DNA of 64,000 nucleotides from Halobacterium sp. KA-4 (GTDB lineage: Archaea; Halobacteriota; Halobacteria; Halobacteriales; Halobacteriaceae), in assembly GCF_021028995.1 (NCBI RefSeq), contig NZ_JAJJZG010000004.1:62001-126000 (forward strand), given 5' to 3'. Every line of letters starts with the position of its first letter. Position 1 is the first letter of the stretch. Below the pieces are notes generated by a model. It was not told where the DNA came from. It saw only the letters and a list, made by a program, of their open reading frames with translations, and made no database searches. Made by a program: the position numbers and the translations under genes. Positions 50,946 through 60,053 of this stretch are shown piece by piece.

Positions 50946-53036
50946 ATGCAGGCACACACGGTCGAGCGGGTGGAGTCCTGGGACTCCCGGCCGTTCTCGG
51001 GCGGATTCCGCGAGCTACACAGCCTCGCGGACCAGGAGTTTTCGGGAGCGGTCGTTACCGAAGGCACGTGGCTGTTCATGTTGAACGGCCGCGTCATCGG
51101 CGTCTACGAGGGTGACGTCGAGGACTTCGGTGACGCATCCGGGACGGTGTACGAGGCACCCCATCCCAGCGTCGCGCTGTTGTTTTCGATGCAAGAGCGC
51201 GGCGGCGAGACGCAGGCGAAGTACTACACGAATGACACGCCGCTGTCGGAGGCCGCCGACACCCTGAAGAACGCGAGCTTTACGGGCTATATCGAGCTCT
51301 CCGAGAACGTTCTCTCCGGCGATTACTACGTCGTCTACTACGGCGGCCGCTCGATGAGCGCGGCGTTCGTCGGTGCCAGTGAGGAACTCATCACGGGCGA
51401 CGAGGCCTTCGAGCTCGCCGACGATGAGGTCGGCGTCTACGAGGTCAAGAAATCCCCCGTGAACGTGACGGAGCTCCCGGAAGCCGAAGACCAGCCGACT
51501 TCGACGGCAGGCGCGGCAGGGAGCACCCACGAGCCAGAATCCGACGACGCAGAGCCCGACGAAACCACCGACGAAGCTGAGGAATCGCGGACGCAGCCGA
51601 GTGAATCCGGTGACGAGTCCGCCGAAGAGGCTGCCGAGTCTGAACCGACCGCCACCCGGAGCCCTCAGTCGGCACCGGCAACCGACACGTCTGCCGATAC
51701 TGCGACGGCATCAGATTCATCGTCCAAAGCACCTGATACGGCCGAAGCGTCGACAGGTAGTGCCGAGGCAGCCGAAGCGTCAACAGATGCTGCCGAAGCA
51801 GCCGACCCACGCGCGCAAGCAGCGACGAAGCAGTCGGAGGCGAGCAGCGAGAAGCCGACCGACGCCGAGGCTGCTGCGGCACGCGCGGCTGGCGAGGAGG
51901 GCGTCTTCGACCAGGAGGAGGAGTGGCGCAACGCCAGCTCGGTGCCGACGCTCGCCCCCGAGAAGAGCCAATCCACTGATGGGGGCGCAACACGCTCGCA
52001 GTCGGCGTCCCGGAACGCGAGCGCCAAGCAGTCGACGTCGTCGTCCACGAGCACGAAGTCGAGGGCTAAGTCAAGTAGCACGGCCAAGAGTAAGGGCAAG
52101 CAGTCCCGCTCAACCGTCGAGAAGCTTAAGCGCGCCGTCAAGCAACGCGACGAGAAACTCGAAGAGGCTGCCGAGCGCGTCGACGAGCTGGAATCCGAGC
52201 GGTCGGACCTCCGCGAGCGCGTGGAGACGCTGGAAGCTGAGCGCGATGAACTGCAGACGCGCGCCGACGAACTCGAAGCACAACTGGAAGCCGCTGGTGG
52301 CGAGGACGTAGCATCGGAGACGGACCTTGCGCCGGCGGCGGCGCTGTCCGGGACGAACCTGTTTGTACGGTACGGGTCGAAAGGAAAGCCGACGCTCGAC
52401 GATCTCGGACCGGAGACGGACCTCGATGCGGTGAACGAGAACCTCCGCATCGAGCACCATACGCAATTCGAGGCAGCGGACGCGACCGTCGACGGCGAGG
52501 ACTACGAGTCGTTCCTCGAAGCATCGGCGGCCTACCGATTCGTTTCGTGGGCGGTCCGGGAGCTGCCCTTTGAGATTCGGGACGCCGGCCACACCGACGG
52601 GCTTTCGAACCTCTATCAGGCGTTACCGGACGTCGACCGCGCGGAACTCGATGGTACAGTTGCCGTCGATACCGATGACGGCGCCACGTCGCGGACGTTC
52701 GACGTTGTGCTCCGGGATCGGATGGGAGACCCGCTGGTGGTCGCGGAGTTGAATGCCGAGCGTGAACCTGTGACTGGTGAGGAGATGGGAACGCTCGTCG
52801 ACGATGCGACCGCGGTTCGTGAAGGCGCCGACGAACTCAGCGCGGCGATGTACGTCACGTCGTCGTTCTTCGAGCCCGCAGCATTAGAGACGGCGAGCGA
52901 GGAGACGGGCGGCGGCGGCTTCCTCAGCCGCAACGACAAGGAGAGTTTCGTGAAGGTGGGCCGGAAATCCGGCTACCACCTCTGTCTCATCGAGGACCGC
53001 AACGATGCGTTCCACCTGACCGTCCCAGAACTGTAG
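50946..53036 (+). CDS. Large protein with acidic repeats, coiled coil and a nuclease-like C-terminal domain (probably DUF7527)
   Basis: A 696-residue cytoplasmic protein. Residues 1-165 are a conserved beta-rich domain (RVESWDSRPFSGGFRELHSL ... NGRVIGVYEG). Residues 170-375 are a disordered Ala/Ser/Glu-rich stretch with SAEAAEAST-type repeats. Residues 385-450 form a coiled coil with a 7-residue rhythm (LEEAAERVDELESERSDLRE). The C-terminal 230 residues are globular: TFDVVLRDRMGDPLVVAELN ... KVGRKSGYHLCLI. The D-x(15)-E-L-N spacing resembles a PD-(D/E)xK nuclease fold, but the lysine motif is not clear. I recall the family as DUF7527. The domain order suggests a tethered sensor or chromosome-organising protein; this is inference. 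Confidence 0.75.
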   Translation: MQAHTVERVESWDSRPFSGGFRELHSLADQEFSGAVVTEGTWLFMLNGRVIGVYEGDVEDFGDASGTVYEAPHPSVALLFSMQERGGETQAKYYTNDTPLSEAADTLKNASFTGYIELSENVLSGDYYVVYYGGRSMSAAFVGASEELITGDEAFELADDEVGVYEVKKSPVNVTELPEAEDQPTSTAGAAGSTHEPESDDAEPDETTDEAEESRTQPSESGDESAEEAAESEPTATRSPQSAPATDTSADTATASDSSSKAPDTAEASTGSAEAAEASTDAAEAADPRAQAATKQSEASSEKPTDAEAAAARAAGEEGVFDQEEEWRNASSVPTLAPEKSQSTDGGATRSQSASRNASAKQSTSSSTSTKSRAKSSSTAKSKGKQSRSTVEKLKRAVKQRDEKLEEAAERVDELESERSDLRERVETLEAERDELQTRADELEAQLEAAGGEDVASETDLAPAAALSGTNLFVRYGSKGKPTLDDLGPETDLDAVNENLRIEHHTQFEAADATVDGEDYESFLEASAAYRFVSWAVRELPFEIRDAGHTDGLSNLYQALPDVDRAELDGTVAVDTDDGATSRTFDVVLRDRMGDPLVVAELNAEREPVTGEEMGTLVDDATAVREGADELSAAMYVTSSFFEPAALETASEETGGGGFLSRNDKESFVKVGRKSGYHLCLIEDRNDAFHLTVPEL

Positions 53037-53052
53037 ACGGGACGTGACGGCG

Positions 53053-53355
53053 TTATTCGGCTTCCGCGGCAGCGTCGATTTTCATTGCTTCCATCTTGTC
53101 GACGAGGCCGTCGACTTTGCCGTCGAGTTCGTCGACGAACTCGCTGGTGCGCTCGGTCGTGATAGCTCCCTGCGAGGACGGCTCGATGAGGTTCTCCTCT
53201 TCGAGCACGCGCAGCGAGTACCGGACCTTGTGGTGTGGGTAGCCGGTCTCGTTGGACATCTTCACGATACCGATGGGTTCGTTCTCGATGACCATGCGGA
53301 GAACCTGCAGATGGCGCTCCAGCATATCGACTTCCTTCTCAAGCCGGTCTATCAT
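53053..53355 (-). CDS. Winged helix-turn-helix regulator
   Basis: A 100-residue protein starting MIDRLEKEVDMLERHLQVLR with a leucine-rich helix, then a winged helix: GIVKMSNETGYPHHKVRYSL and RVLEEENLIEPSSQGAITTE. The tail is a second helix (VDELDGKVDGLVDKMEAMKI). The two terminal helices could form a dimer coil. It is divergent from purA, about 240 bases apart, and convergent with the coiled-coil gene. Confidence 0.85.
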   Translation of the reverse strand: MIDRLEKEVDMLERHLQVLRMVIENEPIGIVKMSNETGYPHHKVRYSLRVLEEENLIEPSSQGAITTERTSEFVDELDGKVDGLVDKMEAMKIDAAAEAE

Positions 53356-53593
53356 GGCATTTGTTAACTTGTCTTGGCGGGGGTTTAAAGGTTGTCGTAG
53401 GTCTCCGGCGAGAAAGTGACAGTATTCGCTTGCGATTGGCAACAGTTAACGCTTGCGCCCAGCGCCGACAGCGCCCCTATTCTGCCCGTTCGTCCAACAT
53501 CTTGACCACTATCTCACCACGATATGCACACACGTGCCTACTTACGGCGGCGAGACCGTAACCGGTTTGACGACGCTGGTGGAACGCACGGGT

Positions 53594-54919
53594 ATGACCG
53601 TCACCATCGTCGGGTCGCAACTCGGCGACGAAGGCAAAGGCGGCGTCGTCGACCTGTTCGGCGACGCGGCCGACGTCGTCGTCCGATATCAGGGCGGAGA
53701 TAACGCCGGCCACACCGTCGTCGTCGGCGGCGACGAGTACAAACTCTCGCTGGTCCCCTCCGGGGCTGTCCGCGGGAAGACCGGCGTCCTCGGAAACGGC
53801 TGCGTCGTCAACCCCGAGACGCTGTTCGACGAAATCGACGCACTCCGCGAGCGCGGCCTCGACCCCGACGTCCGGGTCGCCCGCCGCGCCCACGTCATCC
53901 TGCCATACCACCGCGTGCTCGACGGCATCGAGGAGGACGTCAAGTCCGACTCGGATCTCGACGCCGGAACCACGGGCCGCGGCATCGGCCCGACATACGA
54001 GGATAAGGCCGGCCGCCGCGGCGTCCGCATCGGCGACCTCCTTGACCCCGAAGTCCTCCGCGACCGACTGGAGTACGCCGTCCCACAGAAGCGCGCGCTC
54101 TACGAAGACGTCTACGGCGGCGACGCCGGCGAGGAGTTCGACGTCGAAGCGCTGTTCGAGCAGTACCGTGCGTTCGGCGAACGCATCCAGAACGAAGGAA
54201 TGGACGTCAACGCCGGCGACTACCTCGCCGACCGTATCGACGACGGCGACAGCGTAATGCTGGAGGGCGCGCAGGGAACCAGCCTCGACATCGACCACGG
54301 CGTCTACCCCTACGTCACGTCCTCAAATCCGACCGCAGGCTACGCCGCTACCGGCACCGGCCTCGGCCCGACCACCGTCGGCAAGGGTGAAGTCGTCGGC
54401 GTCGTGAAAGCCTACCTCTCCCGCGTCGGCACCGGCCCACTCCCGACCGAACTCACCGGTGACGACGAGGATCTCGCGGAGTACATCCGCGAAGAAGGCG
54501 GCGAGTACGGCACCGTCACTGGCCGTCCGCGCCGCGTCGGCTGGCTCGACCTCCCGATGCTTCGCCACGCCGCGCGCGCCAACGGGTTCACCGGTCTCGC
54601 CATCAACCACCTCGACGTGCTCGCTGGCCTCGACGAGGTGAAGGTCGGGCACGCCTACGAACTGGACGGCGACACCATCTACTCGATGCCCGCGACGACC
54701 GAGCGCTGGGGCGACTGTGAGCCCGTCTTCCGGAGCTTCGACGGCTGGCCGGAGTTCGACCCCGAAGCGGTCGCCGCCGAAGGCTACGACGCGCTCCCCG
54801 AGCAAGCACAGAAGTACGTCGAGTACGTCGAGTACGAACTCGACACCGCGGCCTACGCGCTCGGCGTCGGCCCCGGCCGCGAGGAGACGGTCGTCCAGCA
54901 GAACCCCTTCGAGCAGTAA
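53594..54919 (+). CDS. purA: Adenylosuccinate synthetase
   Basis: A 441-residue enzyme that joins IMP and aspartate with GTP, the first step from IMP to AMP. The GTP loop is GSQLGDEGKGGVVD, with catalytic D12. Further parts are GGDNAGHTVVV, TTGRGIGPTYEDKAGRRGVR and EGAQGTSLDIDHGVYPYVTS. The ATG at 53594 gives the family start TVTIVGSQ; the upstream extension is not conserved. A T-run follows the stop. Confidence 0.97.
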   Translation: MTVTIVGSQLGDEGKGGVVDLFGDAADVVVRYQGGDNAGHTVVVGGDEYKLSLVPSGAVRGKTGVLGNGCVVNPETLFDEIDALRERGLDPDVRVARRAHVILPYHRVLDGIEEDVKSDSDLDAGTTGRGIGPTYEDKAGRRGVRIGDLLDPEVLRDRLEYAVPQKRALYEDVYGGDAGEEFDVEALFEQYRAFGERIQNEGMDVNAGDYLADRIDDGDSVMLEGAQGTSLDIDHGVYPYVTSSNPTAGYAATGTGLGPTTVGKGEVVGVVKAYLSRVGTGPLPTELTGDDEDLAEYIREEGGEYGTVTGRPRRVGWLDLPMLRHAARANGFTGLAINHLDVLAGLDEVKVGHAYELDGDTIYSMPATTERWGDCEPVFRSFDGWPEFDPEAVAAEGYDALPEQAQKYVEYVEYELDTAAYALGVGPGREETVVQQNPFEQ

Positions 54920-54939
54920 CGAGGTTCGCGGCCATCGCG

Positions 54940-54945
54940 TTTTTT
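54940..54945 (+). terminator. T-run behind purA
   Basis: Six T residues start 20 bases after the purA stop, before the CBS-domain gene, a likely archaeal termination signal. Confidence 0.45.
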
Positions 54946-54982
54946 CTGAGTGCGCTGGTACCCCCGCGTGGGGAGAGTGCGA

Positions 54983-55402
54983 ATGCCAATCCGAGACATC
55001 GCCGCCACGGAGGTTGTAACGGCCGCACGAACGGACAGTGTCACGGACGTCGCGGAGACGATGGCCGACGAGCACGTCGGCAGCGTCGTCGTCGAGGAGG
55101 AGTCGCTGCCCATCGGCATAGTCACGGACCGCCAAATCGCCACAGAGCTCGGCGACGACCCCGAACTCGGGTACGAGCACGTCGACGAAATCATGACTCG
55201 GGACGTGATGACCATCGACGCGGACGCGGGCGTCTACCAGGCGGCCCAGGCGCTCGCCGACGAGGGCGTGCGGCGCGCGCCGCTCGTGGACGACGACGAG
55301 GAACTAGTCGGCCTCGTCTCTCTGGACGACATCCTCTACACGCTTGAGGAGGAGTTCGACGCCGTCGGGGACATTCTCGAAGCACAGTCGCCGCGCGCGT
55401 AA
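54983..55402 (+). CDS. Two-CBS-domain protein
   Basis: A 139-residue protein made of two CBS modules, PIRDIAATEVVTAARTDSVT ... VGSVVVEEESLPIGIVTDRQ and DEIMTRDVMTIDADAGVYQA ... RRAPLVDDDEELVGLVSLDD. A pair of CBS modules binds adenine nucleotides such as AMP or ATP in a cleft. Small stand-alone forms are energy sensors acting on unknown partners. It lies behind purA but a T-run separates the two. Confidence 0.9.
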   Translation: MPIRDIAATEVVTAARTDSVTDVAETMADEHVGSVVVEEESLPIGIVTDRQIATELGDDPELGYEHVDEIMTRDVMTIDADAGVYQAAQALADEGVRRAPLVDDDEELVGLVSLDDILYTLEEEFDAVGDILEAQSPRA

Positions 55403-55417
55403 CTCGGACGGCCGCGC

Positions 55418-55423
55418 TTTTTT
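55418..55423 (+). terminator. T-run behind the CBS-domain gene
   Basis: GCGC followed by six T residues 16 bases after the stop; the convergent Hsp20 gene ends 50 bases further on. Confidence 0.45.
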
Positions 55424-55473
55424 CGGATTTGTAGGAGTACGCGCTCGAAAAACGTGGACAGCGAACCGGCCGC

Positions 55474-55902
55474 CTACTGGATCTCGACGCGGTGGCCGCC
55501 TGCTTCGCCTTCCTCGGATTCGTGTTTCGGGAGGACGACGGTCAGCACGCCGTTCTCGTATGTCGCCGAAACCTCGTCTTCGTTGATTTCCTCCGGGAGC
55601 GTAATCGTCCGGGAGACGTCCGTCTTCACTCGCTCCTTCCGGAGGTAGGAGAGTTCCTCGCGCTCCTCGCGTTCGGCCTTGTGTTCGGCGTCGATGTGGA
55701 GGGTGTTGTCCGTGACGCGGACGTCGATGTCCTCGCGCTCGTAGCCGGGGAGGTCGGCTTCCACGACGAACTCGCCGTCCCACTCACCGACGTCCACGGC
55801 GGCGGTGGCGATTTCGCCACCCACCGACAGCCGCGTCTGTTCGAGCTGTTCGCCCATCCGTTCGAGCACGTCCTCGATGTTGGTGAATGGCTTCTGTCGC
55901 AT
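55474..55902 (-). CDS. Small heat shock protein Hsp20
   Basis: A 142-residue chaperone of the alpha-crystallin type that holds unfolding proteins. The crystallin domain (45-130) includes VEADLPGYEREDIDVRVTDN and the signature YENGVLTVVLPK. The C-terminal VEIQ resembles the I/V-x-I/V anchor used in oligomer formation. The ATG at 55902 gives MRQKPFTNIEDVLERMGEQL. It is divergent from the Trm112-like gene by about 110 bases. Confidence 0.93.
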   Translation of the reverse strand: MRQKPFTNIEDVLERMGEQLEQTRLSVGGEIATAAVDVGEWDGEFVVEADLPGYEREDIDVRVTDNTLHIDAEHKAEREEREELSYLRKERVKTDVSRTITLPEEINEDEVSATYENGVLTVVLPKHESEEGEAGGHRVEIQ

Positions 55903-56011
55903 GGCGACTCCGGGAGGGACGACTCGCGGACACAACTTCAGGCTTCTCGCCGATTCGCCCCGCACTCGCGGAACCCGCACGCTTTTTGTCCGCGCCCTCG
56001 TCGGTTCGCGC

Positions 56012-56206
56012 ATGAAAGAAGACCTCGTGGACATCATCTGCTGCCCGCTGGACAAACACGACCTCGACCTCGACGTCGAGGAGCGCGAGGACGACGAAAT
56101 CCTCTCGGGGACACTCACCTGCACGGAGTGTGGCGAAACCTACCCCATCGAGGACGGCATCCCGAACCTCCTGCCGCCGGACATGCGCGAAGAAGCCCCC
56201 GCGTAA
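56012..56206 (+). CDS. Trm112-like zinc protein
   Basis: A 64-residue protein starting MKEDLVDIICCPLDKHDLDL with a zinc site from CC near 10-11 and CTECGE, ending YPIEDGIPNLLPPDMREEA. This is the Trm112 (YcaR/UPF0434-like) pattern. In archaea Trm112 activates several RNA- and protein-methyltransferases by binding them. The gene follows immediately upstream of the DUF7524-like gene, 42 bases apart. Confidence 0.85.
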   Translation: MKEDLVDIICCPLDKHDLDLDVEEREDDEILSGTLTCTECGETYPIEDGIPNLLPPDMREEAPA

Positions 56207-56248
56207 CCGTCGGGAACCTTTTTCTTACCGCGCGACAATCCATCGTGC

Positions 56249-56809
56249 GTGCCCGAACGGCTGTCCGTTCACCTCAACCGCGACCACCCACGCGACCTGC
56301 AGCCGGAAGCGGCGTCGTTGGAGACGGACCGGTCGTTCGTTCTCGTCTTCGAGAACCACGGCGGCCCCGTCCACGTCCACCTCCACTTGGACGACGCGCT
56401 CGACGCGGTCGCGGACATCGCGGCCACACAGGTCTACGTTGACGAGGGCGAGACCCGCGGCGTCGAAATCGCGATCCCGCCTGACCACCCGCCGGCGAAG
56501 GGCTACGTCGAACTGTCCATCGGGTACGGCGCAGAGCAGGCGCGCGTGAACGTCACCGTCACCGACAAGCGAAAGGACGGCGGCCCGGACGTCGCCGTCG
56601 ACGAGTCGCTCTCCGAGAAGTCCGAGCCCGCTCGCGACGAGGAATCCGTGGCGCTGGCGGACGTTGCGCTCCCGACGGCCGCCGCGGCTGCCGTCGTCGT
56701 GATCGCCGCGGCGCTCACCCTCTCGATTTCGGACTCGGTCGCGATGCTCATCGGCGTGCTCGCGCTGTTGGGCGGCATCGGGGTCGCCGCCTACGTGCTG
56801 GCGACGTGA
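56249..56809 (+). CDS. Membrane-anchored beta protein (probably DUF7524)
   Basis: A 186-residue protein beginning at GTG, MPERLSVHLNRDHPRDLQPE in translation. It has a beta-sandwich domain (1-120; SFVLVFENHGGPVHVHLHLD and VYVDEGETRGVEIAIPPDHP), an acidic linker, and two C-terminal hydrophobic helices (about 135-183). No signal peptide is visible, so the domain may face inward. I recall this as DUF7524. It is convergent with the DR2241-like gene, 3 bases apart. Confidence 0.68.
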   Translation: MPERLSVHLNRDHPRDLQPEAASLETDRSFVLVFENHGGPVHVHLHLDDALDAVADIAATQVYVDEGETRGVEIAIPPDHPPAKGYVELSIGYGAEQARVNVTVTDKRKDGGPDVAVDESLSEKSEPARDEESVALADVALPTAAAAAVVVIAAALTLSISDSVAMLIGVLALLGGIGVAAYVLAT

Positions 56810-56812
56810 GAA

Positions 56813-57892
56813 CTATTCGTGGTCCTCGGGGTACGTCGGCGTCCCCGAGAGCCCGTGTTCGTCCATGCGCTTGGCGCGCAGGAACCGGGCGCGGTAGCGG
56901 TTCGCGCCCTCGTTGACGTCGGCTTCCCGAATCTCGTCGACGCGGCCGTCCGCGACCGCGTCCACGATATCCTCGAGTTGTTCTTTCTCCGCGGGCGTCA
57001 ACTCGAACGTGTACTCCCGTGTGTCCTCGCGTTCGAGCGTCGTGAATTTTCGCGCTGCGGCGATGAACAGCGAACACGGCTCCCGGCACGGGAACTCGCC
57101 GTCGCCACGAGGCACGTCGAGTTCTTCATCCTCGCTTTTGTCCCACTCGCGGCGCTTCACGCACTGCGAGTCCACGCAGCAGGCTTCTGCCGCCCATTCG
57201 AGGGCTTCGTCGTCGAGTTGTTCGACGATGCTGTAGATGCCGGACTGGCGGCCCGCGACCTCGCTCCAGTGGTCGACGTCGAGTTCGCCCTCGCGCTCGC
57301 GGTGCCAGTTCGACACCGTCGCGGGATAGACGTAGTCGACCGTCTGCACAAGGTCGGAACCATCTAAGTCGACGAACGCCCAGCCGTGCGGGAGCGACGG
57401 GGCCGTCGAGAGCGGGCGGTAGCGTCCCTCGTCGTCGTGTTTCACGAGGTGGCGGGCTTCTAGCGGGTCCGTGTAGGCGTCGACATCCTCACCCAGGTCG
57501 TCCTCGTGGCGGACCTCGTAGCGGCGCTGCCCGCCCTCGCTGAGAACGGCGGTGACCGCGAGTTCGCCCCACGAGCTCGTGTGGCCGCCGCGGAGTTCGT
57601 CGTAGCGCTCGGGAACGTCGATGTCGTCGGCGCCTTCGAGCCATCGCAGGAACGCGCGTCGGGGCGTATCGTGGCCCTCGACAACGTGCTCCCAGTAGTA
57701 CCAGTTAGTGGCGTACGGGTCGCCGGCGCGCTCCCGGAGCAGGTCTTCGCTGACCGTGAGCTGTTCGCCGGGCGTCTCCCAGCGATAGCCACCGTTCGCG
57801 GGTTCGACGACGAGGCCGTCGAAGTCGATGCCGTCGGCGGCGTGCTCGACGAGCGCCGCTTCGACGTCGTCGATGGTGTCGGCTGCGGACAT
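56813..57892 (-). CDS. DR2241-family protein next to CbiX
   Basis: A 359-residue protein with a cysteine-rich middle (EACCVDSQCVKRREWDKSED ... FPCREPCSLFIAAARKFTTL). The Cys pairs could hold an iron-sulfur cluster or zinc. The N-terminal part ATNWYYWEHVVEGHDTPRRA is conserved in the family. The product of this gene type in Deinococcus (DR2241) is uncharacterised, and in haloarchaea it is usually beside cbiX, which it overlaps by one base here (TGATG). The pairing suggests a role in siroheme or cobalamin precursor handling. This is inference from context. Confidence 0.78.
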   Translation of the reverse strand: MSAADTIDDVEAALVEHAADGIDFDGLVVEPANGGYRWETPGEQLTVSEDLLRERAGDPYATNWYYWEHVVEGHDTPRRAFLRWLEGADDIDVPERYDELRGGHTSSWGELAVTAVLSEGGQRRYEVRHEDDLGEDVDAYTDPLEARHLVKHDDEGRYRPLSTAPSLPHGWAFVDLDGSDLVQTVDYVYPATVSNWHREREGELDVDHWSEVAGRQSGIYSIVEQLDDEALEWAAEACCVDSQCVKRREWDKSEDEELDVPRGDGEFPCREPCSLFIAAARKFTTLEREDTREYTFELTPAEKEQLEDIVDAVADGRVDEIREADVNEGANRYRARFLRAKRMDEHGLSGTPTYPEDHE

Positions 57893-58773
57893 CAGTCTCC
57901 CGCGCTCGTGGCGCTGTCACTCTCGATCTGCTGGCGCACGCGCTCGATGGCGTCGGCGAGGTCGGCGCCCGCGTCGTCGGCGCGCTCAAGGATCACGTCT
58001 GCGACCAGCGGCTCAGTTCCCACGGCGCCCGAGTACCAGATGCGGTGGCCGTCGACTTCCGTCGGGACGTCGTAGCCCGTGCGGTAGTCGTCGGTGAGGC
58101 CCATGTCTTCGGGGATGTCCTCCTGGGTGTGGAAGCCGTCGGCGACGAACAGCGGGACGACGACGATGTCCTCCGCGTCGAAGAACTCCGTGACGTCGTC
58201 GACCTCCGGGTCCTCGTCCATGAATACGGCCTTCACTTCCTCGAAGCGGCCGGTGTCGTGGATGCGGTCGGCGTGGTAATGGATGGCTTTCGCGGAGTTC
58301 TCGTTGCGCTCGGTGCCGTGGCCGACGACCGCGAGCCCGAAGCCCTCGCCGACGTCGGGATCGTCGGTGATGGACTTCGCGCGCTCGACGATGACGTCGC
58401 TCATCGAGTCGTGGGTGCCGACCGGCCCGCAGTAGTGGACGGTCTTGTCGACGTCCTTGGCTTGTACGGTGACGTGGTCGGCGTCCGTGCCGTCCGAGTC
58501 CCAGTCTTCGGGGTCCCACTCGTTGAGGCGGAGTTCCCGGGGGATGACTTGCTCCGTGAAGTAGCCCTCGGAGATGAACAGCGGAACGACGAACACCTCC
58601 TCGGATTCGAGCGTGCGCAGTACTTCGCGGAACGACGGCTCTTCCTTCCAGAACGCCTCCCGGACCTCGTCGAAGGCGCCCGACGCGCGGATTGTGTCCG
58701 CGTGTGTGAACGCCGGATCCGACGAACCCGGGTTGAGGTGTGAACCGTGGCCGACGATGACCAGCGCTTGCAT
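57892..58773 (-). CDS. cbiX: Sirohydrochlorin cobalt/nickel/iron chelatase CbiX
   Basis: A 293-residue long-form CbiX made of two homologous halves. The first half starts MQALVIVGHGSHLNPGSS with metal-site H9 and continues VFVVPLFISEGYFTEQVIPR. The second is AVVGHGTERNENSAKAIHYH and IVVVPLFVADGFHTQEDIPE. The enzyme inserts a metal into sirohydrochlorin for cobalamin or siroheme. The start at 58773 is chosen because the upstream sequence is not conserved. It overlaps the DR2241 gene by one base. Confidence 0.92.
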   Translation of the reverse strand: MQALVIVGHGSHLNPGSSDPAFTHADTIRASGAFDEVREAFWKEEPSFREVLRTLESEEVFVVPLFISEGYFTEQVIPRELRLNEWDPEDWDSDGTDADHVTVQAKDVDKTVHYCGPVGTHDSMSDVIVERAKSITDDPDVGEGFGLAVVGHGTERNENSAKAIHYHADRIHDTGRFEEVKAVFMDEDPEVDDVTEFFDAEDIVVVPLFVADGFHTQEDIPEDMGLTDDYRTGYDVPTEVDGHRIWYSGAVGTEPLVADVILERADDAGADLADAIERVRQQIESDSATSAGD

Positions 58774-58886
58774 GCTCTTTCGTTGGGGAGATGCGTCCTT
58801 AGTGGCTTCGCAACCGGCGGCCAACGACGCGAGTAGCGGACAAATTCGCCCCTTTTATCCTTTTGTGCGAGAATCACGTCCTATCG

Positions 58887-60053
58887 ATGGGGCGACAGAC
58901 ACTGCTGGCGGTCGCGGTCGCTGCCCTCCTCGTCACGAGCGGCTGCACCGGCCTTGACGTCCTCGCGGACGACACGGCGACGCCGCCGGACGTCGACGTC
59001 GCCCAGCGCTACGACTCCCTCGACACCCTTGAAGCGACCCGGGTGACCACCGTCGACTCCGGGAACACCACCAACGAGACCCGTGCGCTCGTCCGCGTCG
59101 ACTTCACGGGCAACCCACCCCGCCGGTACCAGCGAACCCTCGCGCCCGAATCCCGTGCGGGCGACGTGATGGTCGTCAACAAATCCGAGTCACTGCTGTA
59201 CGACACCGACGAGAACACCGTGACGCACGTCCCACGGTCAGGCGGGGCGACCAGAAACCAATCCGCGTACCTCGAACGAATCGTCGCGTCCGCGCGCAGC
59301 GACGACGTAGCCAAACCATCGGACGGCGTCTCGCCGCTTCCGGTTGTCCCCACGACCCGGACCGGGCCGCCGATCCCCGAAAACGCCATCGAGGGCTTCG
59401 AAGTCGAGTACATCGGAACGCAGGGCGTCGCCGGGCGGACCGCGCACGGGTTCGAGTTGACCGCGGTCACGGAAGCGGCGCTGACCGCAAACCAGACGCT
59501 GTGGCTGGACAGCGAGTACTACTACCCGTTGAGGACCAGCTACCGCCTCGATTACCAGAACCGCACTATCGAGGCAACGTCGCACCTGGAGAACGTCACC
59601 TTCAACGCCGACCTTTCCACGGACGCCTACGACTTCGACGTCCCCGAGAACGCGACGGTGGAGACGCTGAACGTCTCTACTCGGACGTTCGACTCTCCGA
59701 GCACGCTCCGCAACCACGTCGACTTCTCAATCCCCGACCCCGACGTCCCCACGGCGTACGAGTTCGAGGAGGCGCGGTACCTCAACGGGAACCTGACACA
59801 AGCCGCTCTCCAGTATATCACGGCCGACGACCAGCGACTCATCGTCACCAAGACAATATCCGGGCCGAACGCGACACTAGGATTTAGATCCGGAAAGCAC
59901 GTCACCGTCGCGGGCCACGACGGCCAGTACATAACGACACCACGGAGCAAGTTCGTGTCGTGGTCATGCGGCGACGCCCGATACACCGTGGTCGCGACCG
60001 GCCTCGACGAGGAGTCACTGTTGACGGTCGCCGACTCCGTCGCCTGCAAGTAG
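58887..60053 (+). CDS. Lipoprotein with LolA-like fold (DUF4367/DUF2092-type)
   Basis: A 388-residue exported lipoprotein. The signal MGRQTLLAVAVAALLVTSGC ends in a lipobox, C20. The body is rich in beta strands with N-x-S/T sites, and segments LVRVDFTGNPPRRYQRTLAP and LWLDSEYYYPLRTSYRLDYQ match the LolA/LppX-like lipoprotein-sorting fold seen in haloarchaea. The ATG at 58887 is used. It is divergent from cbiX, about 113 bases apart, and convergent with the DUF7521-like gene. Confidence 0.82.
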   Translation: MGRQTLLAVAVAALLVTSGCTGLDVLADDTATPPDVDVAQRYDSLDTLEATRVTTVDSGNTTNETRALVRVDFTGNPPRRYQRTLAPESRAGDVMVVNKSESLLYDTDENTVTHVPRSGGATRNQSAYLERIVASARSDDVAKPSDGVSPLPVVPTTRTGPPIPENAIEGFEVEYIGTQGVAGRTAHGFELTAVTEAALTANQTLWLDSEYYYPLRTSYRLDYQNRTIEATSHLENVTFNADLSTDAYDFDVPENATVETLNVSTRTFDSPSTLRNHVDFSIPDPDVPTAYEFEEARYLNGNLTQAALQYITADDQRLIVTKTISGPNATLGFRSGKHVTVAGHDGQYITTPRSKFVSWSCGDARYTVVATGLDEESLLTVADSVACK

